35,433 nt of DNA from Rhizobium leucaenae USDA 9039. Its GTDB lineage: Bacteria; Pseudomonadota; Alphaproteobacteria; Rhizobiales; Rhizobiaceae. The stretch is from NCBI RefSeq assembly GCF_000426285.1, contig NZ_AUFB01000038.1, positions 1-35,433 of the forward strand. The letters run 5' to 3'. The stretch's first letter is position 1, and each line of letters starts with the position of its first letter. A model generated the notes under the pieces. It saw only the letters and a list, made by a program, of their open reading frames with translations, did no database searches and was not told the DNA's origin. Of this stretch, positions 8,122 through 16,804 are shown in pieces. Made by a program: the position numbers and the translations under genes.

Positions 8122-9136
8122 GCGTGGTGGATCGTCATTTGATGGCATGATCGAAACACTCGGTACTGCCTTTGGTGAGTATAAAGCCGCGCTGGTCAGC
8201 CCTGTCGATGACTTCCAGTGGAGTCTGGATTTTTCGACCTGTGACTATGCCACCGTGATCAAGGGTTTTCATCAACACGAGTTTGAGTTTCAAATCCAGC
8301 CTACCATCAACGCTGTGCAGCATTTGTCGATTGTGCTACCGCGTAGCGGAGGCATGGGAGTGACCTACGCCTCGCGCGAAGCCACCGCTCGACCCGGTAA
8401 GTTGCTCCTATACAACAATCTTGAGCCAGAGAGCGTTGTGATGTATGGCCGATCGAACGTCATTGACGAGCTTTTGCTCGACTGGAATGTGATTCTGCAG
8501 ACGCTTGATCAAACGTTCGAGACGCCATTCAGTGGATCATTGGACCTTCTGCCGGAATTGGAAACGTCGACGTCGGCCGGTCAAATGATCGGCTCTCTCG
8601 CGGAGACCGTCATTCGTGGGTTGCGCGATCCCTCAGTTCGATCCCCAATCGCAATGGCGCACGTCACTCAAGCTTTGGCCGACCTGATAGTACGCTTTGT
8701 CCCGCACAAGCTTTCGCACCTGCTCGACAGGAAGCCCTACATGATAGCCCCCAGGCATGTCCGGCGCGCGATTGAATATATGGAAGCCAATATCAGCCAG
8801 CCGATCAGAATGCCGATGGTCGCGAAAGCCGCGGGGGTGTCGACACGCGCATTGCAACTCGGGTTCCGTGCCTTCCGGGAGACCACGCCGGCCGCGTATT
8901 TGGCCATGCTTCGTTTGCGGGCGGCGCGGGTGGAGTTACTTGATCCGGCGAACGGGCATACAACGAGGGAAATTTGCTTGAAATGGGGATTTCTTCACTT
9001 CGGACGGTTCTCGGCGATGTACAAGGCAAGTTACGGGGAAAGCCCTTCTCACACGAGAAAGCGCGTCAGGGGTATGCAGCCCCGCTCTCGCCGGCAACCA
9101 CAAACTGTGGTGGGCCATTCAATCTTGCGCAGATGA
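8087..9136 (+). CDS. AraC-family transcriptional regulator (349 aa)
   Basis: The C-terminal 100 residues hold two helix-turn-helix motifs of the AraC/XylS type. The first is MPMVAKAAGVSTRALQLGFR and the second includes TREICLKWGFLHFGRFSAMY followed by SYGESPSHTRK. The N-terminal part (about residues 20-200) resembles the AraC-binding-like effector domain found in many rhizobial members. The start at 8087 gives a full-length protein; an alternative ATG at 8147 (MIETLGTAFG) would remove 20 residues that show no family features. It lies between nodD and the nod box of nodA, so a role in controlling symbiosis genes is plausible, but no target site can be read. Confidence 0.88.
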   Translation: MFQSSSPHLTFKRGGSSFDGMIETLGTAFGEYKAALVSPVDDFQWSLDFSTCDYATVIKGFHQHEFEFQIQPTINAVQHLSIVLPRSGGMGVTYASREATARPGKLLLYNNLEPESVVMYGRSNVIDELLLDWNVILQTLDQTFETPFSGSLDLLPELETSTSAGQMIGSLAETVIRGLRDPSVRSPIAMAHVTQALADLIVRFVPHKLSHLLDRKPYMIAPRHVRRAIEYMEANISQPIRMPMVAKAAGVSTRALQLGFRAFRETTPAAYLAMLRLRAARVELLDPANGHTTREICLKWGFLHFGRFSAMYKASYGESPSHTRKRVRGMQPRSRRQPQTVVGHSILRR

Positions 9137-9738
9137 TCTCTCGCGCGACAGATGATTGGATGCGTGTGGCGGCTTGCCGTGCGCGCCTCAGGCAGTCTCC
9201 TTAACTGCCCCGCTCTCCCGTGTCATTGAGCGATATCGATGTCTTTTCGGATCATTGCATGCCTCCTCTATGACCATCTTCATTTTTCGCGAACAGGATT
9301 CCTCCCGGACCGATTGTCTGGTATAGACCGGGCGCCCTGTCGCTGGCGCACCACTGCCACCCGCGTCAGCGCACCCGCCCCGTCATTGCTTGCCACGTGG
9401 AATGACAGGGCGCCTGTCGATCGAGCGCAATGATTGGCAAGAATGCAGGGGGGCAATTCCCTCGGCCGACCCATCAGCAATCGGTGTCATGGTATCAACC
9501 ACGCCGCAGCCGGCGAACACCAGAGTGGATCACAGCCTGCATCGCGAGCCGTATGCCGCTTTCGATCCCATTGTTCGCCCGTCCTGTGCTGCCGACCGAA
9601 GCTCATCCCGGGACAAGAGAACCAAGCCGACGACGTTCTTAATTTCTTAATCAGCGTTGCTGAAGATGATTCGTGAAGGCAGCTGTGCTCGGACGGGGCA
9701 TTCCGGAGCGAATTGCTACACCGTCAATGTTGCGAGGG
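9137..9738. other. Gene-free stretch
   Basis: About 600 bases between the AraC gene and a damaged minus-strand gene. Only short overlapping frames occur, none with a recognisable domain or a good ribosome-binding site. I see no operator, terminator or RNA gene in it. Confidence 0.4.
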
Positions 9739-9739
9739 C

Positions 9740-9959
9740 TTAGTCTCGCGCGCCTTCAAGGAGGCCGTCGTAGACGTCCATGAGCGCAGTGGTGATAGCC
9801 TGCCCGAGAGCATTGCCTGCTTGCCGGACTGCGTCTTCAGTTCCATCACGCGCAGCCTTTGGCGAGATCAAAACCCTGTTCGCCGACAATCTGCTTGGCA
9901 ACTTCAATAGCCCAGATACCAAAGTCACCCCGGTTGTCGATCCCAATGCTTTCTTCCAT
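9740..9959 (-). pseudogene. Small frameshifted gene of unknown function
   Basis: On the minus strand an ATG at 9959 begins MEESIGIDNRGDFGIWAIEV and runs to FDLAKGCA and a stop. After a shift at about 9856 the other frame continues ARDGTEDAVRQAGNALGQ and ends DVYDGLLEGARD at 9740. Read together they form a coherent, acidic, helical protein of about 73 residues. AGGAC lies a few bases before the start. I do not recognise it. The frameshift sits in the short run gccaaaggc and could be a mutation or a sequencing error. Confidence 0.4.
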
Positions 9960-10153
9960 TTTTCGTCCTATCCATTTATGCAGAGCGCTTTACACCTCCA
10001 TTCCCGAAATGGCCGGCACTGCTGGCCATCGCCATCCAGCACTATGATGATTCGAATAAGTGTGAGCAGTCTTTCTCACAGTGCAAGCGGACGCTCCGTT
10101 GTTGGCCCATTGAGTTCAATAAGGACTTTAGTCGCACTTATCGGATGCAATCC

Positions 10154-10201
10154 ATTCATCGCATGGATGCGCCACATCCAAATAATCGATTTTACGAATT
10201 A
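10154..10201 (+). promoter_or_regulatory. nod box of the nodA operon
   Basis: The site reads ATTCAT-CG-CATG-GATG, six bases, then ATCCAAATAATCGATTTTAC and GAATTA. It matches the nod box consensus with the typical spacing and only isolated mismatches (T in AAATAATC, G in TACGAATT). It lies 249 bases upstream of the nodA start and is expected to be bound by NodD. Confidence 0.93.
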
Positions 10202-10450
10202 AGCGTTATGATCCATTAAAAAGGAACATCGTTTGATTACTATCAAATACATTGATGGCTATCGCAAGCGGTTCGCGAATGGACAAGTATTTGGTTGCAA
10301 AGCCGAACAGTAAGGAACCCAGCGCCACGAGCGATCCTATGGGCATGAGGGCTACAGCCGGCGGCAGACGAATGCCTTTTAGGCGCCCTCAACCCGGTGC
10401 CTTTCATCGCACAGCTGCTTCAAAAAACACTCGGAAGAGGAGATCTTTGC

Positions 10451-11041
10451 ATGTGCTCTCAAATGCGGTGGAGACTATGCTGGGAAAACGAGCTGGAACT
10501 CGCCGATCATGTCGAACTCGCCAAGTTCTTTCGAGCGACCTATGGACCAACCGGGGCCTTTAATGCAAAACCATTCGAGGGAAGTCGAAGCTGGGCCGGA
10601 GCGAGACCCGAACTTCGCCTCATCGGCTATGACGTTGACGGGATCGCCGCTCATCTGGGACTGCTACGCCGCTTCATTAAAGTTGACGGAATAGACCTGC
10701 CGGTGGCTGAGTTGGGATTGTACGGGATACGCACCGATCTTGAAAGACTCGGAATAAGCCATTCAATCCGAGCCATGCTTCCAACACTCCAGGATCTCGC
10801 CGTTCCGTTTGCATTCGGCACGGTTCGGCCGGAGTTGCAAAGACATATCCGGAGGTTCGGCCGTTACGGTCCTGTGACGGTTTTTCCGCACGTTCGCGTG
10901 CGGTCCACCTTACAAGAGCCGCGCCTCGATAAGCCGCCCACACGCATCGATGACGCACTTGTCGTCGTTCTACCGATTGGACGATCAATGTCCGATTGGC
11001 CTTCTGGTTCGATGATCGATCGCAATGGACCGGAGCTATGA
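10451..11041 (+). CDS. nodA: NodA, N-acyltransferase of Nod factor synthesis (196 aa)
   Basis: The protein is NodA throughout, with RWRLCWENELELADH, FFRATYGPTGAFNAKPFEG, RSWAGARPELR, AAHLGLLRRFIKV and the C-terminus MIDRNGPEL. NodA transfers a fatty acyl chain to the free amino group of the de-N-acetylated chitooligosaccharide made by NodC and NodB. The start is placed at 10451 (MCSQMRWRLC) because AGAGGAG lies a few bases before it and the length then matches the family; the upstream in-frame ATG at 10397 adds 18 residues not found in NodA. nodB and nodC do not follow, which is the split arrangement known in some rhizobia. The next genes are an acyltransferase, nodF and nodE. Confidence 0.97.
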   Translation: MCSQMRWRLCWENELELADHVELAKFFRATYGPTGAFNAKPFEGSRSWAGARPELRLIGYDVDGIAAHLGLLRRFIKVDGIDLPVAELGLYGIRTDLERLGISHSIRAMLPTLQDLAVPFAFGTVRPELQRHIRRFGRYGPVTVFPHVRVRSTLQEPRLDKPPTRIDDALVVVLPIGRSMSDWPSGSMIDRNGPEL

Positions 11042-11213
11042 CGCTTCTGGGTTGCCAATGCGCCGCATACGTCGAGTGCACCTAGGCAGCAGCGCGTTCA
11101 TGGTCAACATCAGAGTTGATCCAAGCGCGGGCTTGCTTGGGGAAACCTAAAAGCCACCCTGCGGCCAAACGATCGCGAATCTAATTAGTAGAGAATTACA
11201 TCAGGTCCCTCCA

Positions 11214-13139
11214 ATGCCGCGTGAAATTCGAACCGATATCCAAGCGTTGCGTGGCTTGGCTGTTTTGCTGGTCGTCCTCTATCATGCACGTATTGGGCCG
11301 TTTACAGCTGGCTATCTTGGCGTTGACGTATTTTTCGTAATTTCCGGCTTTCTGATCACCAAGCTGGTCCGGACGCAGCTTGAGCAATCGCGCTTCAGCT
11401 TTTCGGAGTTCTATTACCGACGTGCGAAGCGTCTATTGCCGGCGGCCTACATCGTCATTGCGCTTACGACGGTCGCCTCGCCGTTTTTGCTTTCGGACGT
11501 GGGGCTGCAGGAGTTCCGCAATCAGGTCATAGGGGCCCTCACATTTTCCAGTAACATCGTTCCTTGGTACCAAGTGGACTATTTCGGCCCCGCCGCCGAA
11601 ACGATGCCCCTCCTGCATTTTTGGTCGCTCTCCGTCGAAGAACAGTACTACCTGCTGCTGCCTCTCTTCTTGGCTTTGGCGCCGAGGAGATGGTGGCTCA
11701 TCGGAATAGCGGCGTTCCTTGTCGCTAGCCTTGCGCTATGTTTTTATCTGGTCGCCCAGAACCCATCTGCTGTGTTTTATCTTCTGCCGACCCGATCTTG
11801 GGAAATGTCCATTGGTTCACTTGGCGCATTGCTTCCAACGATGCCAGTGGTGTCTGCCGTGCTTGTGAAGTTACGTTTCCCAGCACTCGCGCTTCTCCTC
11901 CTTGCCCCGATGGGTTTCGCTCATCCAGTCGTGGATGCCGCTTTGATTTGCTTGGCAACTCTGACCTTCCTGCTTGCGCGCACCCGGGACAACATTGTCG
12001 TGCGAGGCATGGCGAGGATTGGCGACATCTCTTACTCGCTCTATTTGATCCACTGGCCCGTGCTTGTCTATATGAGAGCTGTTTGGCTGGCGGAGCCTCC
12101 GGCGCTTGCGATCTATGCGGCCGTTGCTTTCTCATTTGTTGGAAGCTGGGCGCTTTACTCGTTCGTGGAGGAGCCATTCCGACGGGGGTACGTCATGTCT
12201 CGTCTCCGGCTGGTCTCAGGATTGGCGGCCGCATCGGTCCTTCTCGCCTTCTCGCCCTCCGTTGCCATAGCCACAACCGAGAACAAGTTTGATTTTGCCA
12301 CCATCCGGCGGATCAACTACGGTCTCGCGAGAGCGTGTGATTTCAAACCCGGTCCGCCTCCTCAGGACGTCCCCAAGAGCTGCCAGACCACAAACAGACC
12401 AGAATTGCTGGTCTGGGGCGATTCATTTGCCATGGCGCTGGTTCCCGGCTTAGCCAAAACAATCGGCGAAGGCGGACTAGCTCAGCTCACAATGAGCGGA
12501 TGCTTCCCGGCCATCGGCGTTGCTGCGGTTTCAAAGGAGTTAGCGTCACCCTTTTCTCGTGCCTTCGGCGAGGATTGCATTGACTTCAATGACCGTGTTT
12601 TGGCCGTTTTGAAAAATCGGCCGGAGATCAGTACGGTGGCTATTTCAAGCCCTTTCGATACGCCTGTATCGAATGAATATATGGTGCTTAAGAGGAACGG
12701 TGAGACTTTCACCGATGCCAAGGTCTCGCAATATATAACCATTGAGGGGATTAAGGCCCTCGTCGAAGGTGTTCGCGCGTTAGGCAAGCGCGTGGTTGTG
12801 GTTGCTCCTCCGCCAGTCGGAAACTTCGACATTGGCGATTGCCTGGAGAGGAAGGCGAGGGGAAGCATTATGCTTGGGCGCTACAGCGACTGCAAAATAG
12901 ATGTCAGTGAATACCGTCGCAGACGCGCCCGTACCCTCGAGCTGTTAAACGAAGTGGCGCTCAAGGCCGACGTAGAAGTCGTTTCCTACCACGACTTTCT
13001 CTGCGACGGCACAACATGCAAAACCGAGATTGACGGCAAATTCCTTTACCGAGATAGCGGTCACCTTTCCTATGAAGGATCTGAGATCATCGCTCGCCAG
13101 ACAAATCTTGCTGAGAGGCTGATCAGGGCCGCTCGTTAG
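11214..13139 (+). CDS. Membrane O-acyltransferase (acyltransferase-3) fused to SGNH domain, 641 aa
   Basis: Residues 1-345 form an acyltransferase-3 domain of about ten membrane helices with its usual motifs: DIQALRGLAVLLVVLYH (H24), the arginine motif FYYRRAKRLLPA, and FWSLSVEEQYYLLLP. After a linker, residues 395-640 form an SGNH hydrolase-like domain with VWGDSFA (GDS near 402) and DSGHLSYEG (D and H near 613-616). This is the OafA/OatA arrangement in which the membrane part passes an acyl group across the membrane and the SGNH part attaches it to a sugar. The gene sits between nodA and nodF behind a nod box, so a Nod factor or other nodulation glycan is the likely acceptor. NodX and NolL, the known acyltransferase-3 Nod proteins, are shorter and lack the SGNH part. 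Its Shine-Dalgarno sequence is weak and 172 bases separate it from nodA. Confidence 0.93.
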   Translation: MPREIRTDIQALRGLAVLLVVLYHARIGPFTAGYLGVDVFFVISGFLITKLVRTQLEQSRFSFSEFYYRRAKRLLPAAYIVIALTTVASPFLLSDVGLQEFRNQVIGALTFSSNIVPWYQVDYFGPAAETMPLLHFWSLSVEEQYYLLLPLFLALAPRRWWLIGIAAFLVASLALCFYLVAQNPSAVFYLLPTRSWEMSIGSLGALLPTMPVVSAVLVKLRFPALALLLLAPMGFAHPVVDAALICLATLTFLLARTRDNIVVRGMARIGDISYSLYLIHWPVLVYMRAVWLAEPPALAIYAAVAFSFVGSWALYSFVEEPFRRGYVMSRLRLVSGLAAASVLLAFSPSVAIATTENKFDFATIRRINYGLARACDFKPGPPPQDVPKSCQTTNRPELLVWGDSFAMALVPGLAKTIGEGGLAQLTMSGCFPAIGVAAVSKELASPFSRAFGEDCIDFNDRVLAVLKNRPEISTVAISSPFDTPVSNEYMVLKRNGETFTDAKVSQYITIEGIKALVEGVRALGKRVVVVAPPPVGNFDIGDCLERKARGSIMLGRYSDCKIDVSEYRRRRARTLELLNEVALKADVEVVSYHDFLCDGTTCKTEIDGKFLYRDSGHLSYEGSEIIARQTNLAERLIRAAR

Positions 13140-13234
13140 AGCGTGTTTGGCCAATGCACTCCTTCCATTTCGAGGGAAGAGGCAGGCGCCCTGGTGCCAC
13201 CTATGCGTCGTAACAAAAATCGATAGGAGACAAT

Positions 13235-13516
13235 ATGCCAGATCAAATCGCAGATAACGTCATCGCCATGATCAAGAAAAACGCTGCTGCGCACGGCACC
13301 GACAAAGATCCCTCCTTGAGCGACGACGAAATAACGACTGAGACCGAACTGAGCTCGCTCGATATCGATTCGATAACACTGGCGGATATCCTCTGGGATC
13401 TAGAGCAAGCCTATGACATCGGCATCGAGTTTAACACCGCCGAAGCTTGGGCAAATCTTAAAAGTGTTGGCGATCTCATTGAAGCCGTCCGCGCTTTGAT
13501 AGCAAGGGAGGCTTGA
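13235..13516 (+). CDS. nodF: NodF, nodulation acyl carrier protein (93 aa)
   Basis: A small acidic protein with the carrier signature TELSSLDIDSITLADILWDL, in which the serine of DS receives the phosphopantetheine arm, and the NodF-like end EAWANLKSVGDLIEAVRALI. NodF carries the growing special acyl chain of the Nod factor. AGGAG stands 6 bases before the ATG. The stop TGA is directly followed by the ATG of nodE, so the two are translationally coupled. Confidence 0.95.
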   Translation: MPDQIADNVIAMIKKNAAAHGTDKDPSLSDDEITTETELSSLDIDSITLADILWDLEQAYDIGIEFNTAEAWANLKSVGDLIEAVRALIAREA

Positions 13517-14725
13517 ATGGACAGGCGCGTCGTTATCACTGGAATAGGCGGCCTATGCGGGCTCGGAACCAACCACGCCTCCATCTGGGACGCAATGCGC
13601 GAAGGGCGTTCAGCTATCGGCCCAATTGCCAATTCAGAACTTCACGAGTTGAAGGGCATGATCGGCGCCGAGATCAAGACGCTACCGGAGCATGGCCTAA
13701 ATTCGAAGCAATCCAATTCAATGGACCGCTTCAGCTTGCTTGCCGTGATTGCCGCACGCGAAGCCGCAAGACATGCCGAACTCTCCATCGACGAAGGAAA
13801 TACCTATCGCATCGGTGCGACAGTAGGTGTCGGCGTCTGCGGCTGGGAAGCGGTCGAAGCAAACTATCGTGCTCTTCTTTTAGATGGCGCTCGCCGGGCT
13901 GCCATCCTTACTGCACCCAAGGTTATGCCGAGTGCTGCCGCCGCTCACGTCAGCATGAGCCTTGGCTTGAGGGGGCCGGTTTTCGGCGTCACGTCAGCCT
14001 GTGCCTCGGCCAACCATGCCATCGCCTCGGCGGTGGATCAGATTAGACCTGGCCGCGCCGACGTCATGCTTGCTGGCGGCAGCGATGCCCCGCTTGTGTG
14101 GGGCGTGCTGAAGTCTTGGGAAGCACTGCGTATACTTGCACCCGATACCTGCCGCCCCTTCTCGGCCGACAGAAGAGGCGTGGTATTAGGCGAGGGTGCG
14201 GCCATCGCGGTATTGGAAAGCTATCAACATGCCGCACGGCGCGGTGCCCCAATTCTTGCTGAAATCGCCGGCGCTGGTCATTCCGCCGATGCGTTCGACA
14301 TCGTTGCGCCTTCCGTCGAAGGGCCAGTGGCAGCGATGCGAGCCTGCCTTTTAGATGCTGAGCTGAATGCTGAGGACGTGGATTATGTAAATGCGCATGG
14401 CACTGGTACCAGAGCCAACGATCAGATCGAAACTGAAGCGATCAAACGTGTCTTCCGGCATCATGCCCACTCAATGTCCGTCTCTTCAACCAAATCCGTG
14501 CATGGGCATTGCCTCGGCGCGTCGAGCGCGCTCGAGATGATCGCCTGTGTGATGGCTCTGCGCGAGGGCGTCGTGCCGCCGACCGCCAATCACCGCGAGC
14601 CGGATCCCGCTTGCGATCTCGACTTTACTCCCAATGTGCCGCGCGAGCGGAAGGTACACGTAGCGCTGAGCAACGCCTTCGCCATGGGTGGCACGAATGC
14701 CGTCGTGGCATTCAAGCGGGTATAG
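13517..14725 (+). CDS. nodE: NodE, nodulation beta-ketoacyl synthase (402 aa)
   Basis: A KAS II-type condensing enzyme of typical NodE length. The active-site cysteine lies in GVTSACASANHAIAS, the two catalytic histidines in NAHGTGT and HGHCLGASS, and the glycine-rich end in NAFAMGGTNAVV. NodE elongates the acyl chain carried on NodF and so determines the polyunsaturated or otherwise special fatty acid that NodA transfers, a host-range determinant in several rhizobia. It follows nodF with TGAATG and no gap. No later nod gene follows in the operon and no strong terminator is visible after it. Confidence 0.95.
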   Translation: MDRRVVITGIGGLCGLGTNHASIWDAMREGRSAIGPIANSELHELKGMIGAEIKTLPEHGLNSKQSNSMDRFSLLAVIAAREAARHAELSIDEGNTYRIGATVGVGVCGWEAVEANYRALLLDGARRAAILTAPKVMPSAAAAHVSMSLGLRGPVFGVTSACASANHAIASAVDQIRPGRADVMLAGGSDAPLVWGVLKSWEALRILAPDTCRPFSADRRGVVLGEGAAIAVLESYQHAARRGAPILAEIAGAGHSADAFDIVAPSVEGPVAAMRACLLDAELNAEDVDYVNAHGTGTRANDQIETEAIKRVFRHHAHSMSVSSTKSVHGHCLGASSALEMIACVMALREGVVPPTANHREPDPACDLDFTPNVPRERKVHVALSNAFAMGGTNAVVAFKRV

Positions 14726-14899
14726 AACCGGGCGTTTTCCTCGCCTTGCCTGTTAATGATTCCGTGCTGAACGTCGGATCTTAGTCGTCTTGGCGCGAGC
14801 TGTGCCAGTGGCTCTCTGACTTGGATGATGTTGTCTGCTGGCGCCCGTGAGGTTTGGCCGATCATCGGCGCGTCGATCATGAAGGACGAGAGGTAGTCA

Positions 14900-16339
14900 A
14901 TGAATGTAGCACCACGGAACTCCGTAGATTCTCATCGAAAAGAGGATGATCATCTTGCACGTCATCTGTCCAACCGGCACCTCCAGCTTATAGCCATCGG
15001 AGGCGCAATTGGAACCGGTCTTTTCATGGGATCAGGAAAGACCATTTCGCTCGCCGGGCCCTCGATTTTGCTCGTCTATGCGATCATCGGCTTCATGCTG
15101 TTCTTCGTCATGCGTGCGCTTGGAGAAATCCTGCTATCCAATCCGGACTATCGTTCGTTTGCGGATTTCGCCGGGGATTATCTCGGCCCCTGGGCGCAAT
15201 TTTTCACCGGCTGGACCTACTGGCTCTCCTGGATTGTGACCGGGGTGGCCGACGTCGTGGCCGTCTCCAGCTACGTGTCATTTTGGATCCCAGATATGGC
15301 GCTCTGGATACCGGCGCTTGGTCTTATATTCACGCTTCTCGCCCTCAACCTGCCGACCGTACGCAATTTCGGTGAAATCGAATTCTGGTTTGCGCTCATC
15401 AAGATCGTCACCATCGTGTCGCTTATCGTTACCGGTGCTTACATGCTTTCCACAGGCCTCACACTGCCCGATGGAAGCAGGGCATCGGTCTCGCATCTAT
15501 GGCTGCATGGCGGCTTCTTTCCGAACGGCTTCCACGGCTTCGTTGCCGGTTTCCAAATTGCTGTGTTTGCCTTTGCGGGTATCGAACTCGTTGGAATGAC
15601 CGCGGCAGAGACCAAAGACTCGACCCGCAACCTGCCGAAGGCAATCAACTCGATTCCGGTCCGTGTGGCACTCTTCTATCTCGGTGCCCTGTTCGTCATC
15701 CTCACGGTCATTCCATGGAATCAAGTCGATCCGAATTCGAGCCCCTTTGTCGCTATGTTTTCGCTTGCCGGCCTCGGTATTGCCGCCCATGTGGTGAATT
15801 TCGTCGTACTGACCTCGGCGGCATCAAGTGCCAACTCAGGCATATATTCAACATCGCGCATGGTCTACGGACTTGCGACCCTCCGGCTGGCGCCGGGCTT
15901 ATTCGGCAAGTTGAACCGAAGGAAGGTCCCGGTAAATGCCTTGTTCTTCTCGTGCGTCTTTCTGCTGGCGGGGATCGGCCTGCTTTATTCCGGAGACAAT
16001 GTCATCGAGGCTTTCACGATCGTCACGACGGTTTCTGCAGTGCTTATCATCTTTATTTGGTCGATCATCCTTGCATCTTACCTGCAATATCGCCGCAAGC
16101 GGCCTGACTTACACGAAAAATCGACCTTCAAAATGCCCGGCGGACGTGCCGCTGTCGCGATGGTCTTCGGCTTCTTCACCTTTATCTTGTGGGCTTTGGC
16201 GCAGAAGCCGGACACGGCTATCGCCTTGAAGGTTACGCCGCTGTGGTTCGTATTGCTCGCAATCGCCTATGTAGTAGTCAAAAAGGCACGGCGCTCGCGA
16301 TTGCCCGGCGAGGGCGTAAATGGTCTTGATCAAATATGA
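14900..16339 (+). CDS. cycA: Amino acid permease, CycA-like (D-serine/D-alanine/glycine type)
   Basis: A 479-residue APC-superfamily permease with about twelve membrane helices. RHLSNRHLQLIAIGGAIGTG, then FMGSGKTISLAGPS, is the signature of the amino acid transporter family near TM1. GFHGFVAGFQIAVFAFAGIE and AAETKDSTRNLPKAI are typical of the CycA branch. It probably imports small neutral amino acids with protons. Substrate choice within the family (D-serine, alanine, glycine, cycloserine) cannot be read from the sequence. It begins 174 bases after nodE with AAGGACGAGAGG upstream and could be read from the nod operon or from its own promoter. Confidence 0.9.
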   Translation: MNVAPRNSVDSHRKEDDHLARHLSNRHLQLIAIGGAIGTGLFMGSGKTISLAGPSILLVYAIIGFMLFFVMRALGEILLSNPDYRSFADFAGDYLGPWAQFFTGWTYWLSWIVTGVADVVAVSSYVSFWIPDMALWIPALGLIFTLLALNLPTVRNFGEIEFWFALIKIVTIVSLIVTGAYMLSTGLTLPDGSRASVSHLWLHGGFFPNGFHGFVAGFQIAVFAFAGIELVGMTAAETKDSTRNLPKAINSIPVRVALFYLGALFVILTVIPWNQVDPNSSPFVAMFSLAGLGIAAHVVNFVVLTSAASSANSGIYSTSRMVYGLATLRLAPGLFGKLNRRKVPVNALFFSCVFLLAGIGLLYSGDNVIEAFTIVTTVSAVLIIFIWSIILASYLQYRRKRPDLHEKSTFKMPGGRAAVAMVFGFFTFILWALAQKPDTAIALKVTPLWFVLLAIAYVVVKKARRSRLPGEGVNGLDQI

Positions 16340-16804
16340 TGAAGAGTTTCCGCCGGATAAGAAGCTGCGAGACGCCAGTGCGCCATGCTGCCGATGCGTC
16401 GTCCCCTGATCGCCTTTTCCGAAGACCTGCTCGTGTAACTCAAGAAAGTGGCAGATGCGCCACCGGGTTCCTGGTTCGTATTGGCGAGTTTGTAGGAAGA
16501 ACCACGAATTGTCAGAAACACCACACGGCCGGCTGCCAATCAAGCACCGGAGCTGTTCCTTCGCTATCTTGCAAAGGCTCAAAAACGAACCGCGGGCCGG
16601 CCTAACAATGCGACGTTCAGCACGCCATTTCGAAGCCAGACACGACGGTCGCTCCTTTTAAGCTGGCCAGCGGACGGACCTCAAAATCTAAGGAGAAACA
16701 TGCAAGGTTCTCTAAATTATAATTTGCGAGGCGGTTGATCACGGCAGAAGGTCCGGATGGCTGAGAATGTCTTCGCCCATCCGCTGTTCAGCAGTCCCTG
16801 CCAC
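16340..16804. other. Intergenic stretch between cycA and sulP
   Basis: 465 bases between converging genes. No long gene is recognisable. One 12-codon frame (16700-16738, plus strand, MQGSLNYNLRGG) is preceded by a perfect AAGGAG at the right distance and may be the start of a deleted gene. No clear terminator hairpin with a U-run is visible. Confidence 0.4.

Noticed and set aside
10397..10450. Upstream start for nodA giving 214 residues.
   Set aside because: The 18 extra residues are not part of NodA and the ribosome-binding site lies before 10451.
10252..10563. 103-codon frame between the nod box and nodA.
   Set aside because: It overlaps the nodA start in another frame, is arginine-rich and has no recognisable features; treated as nodA leader.
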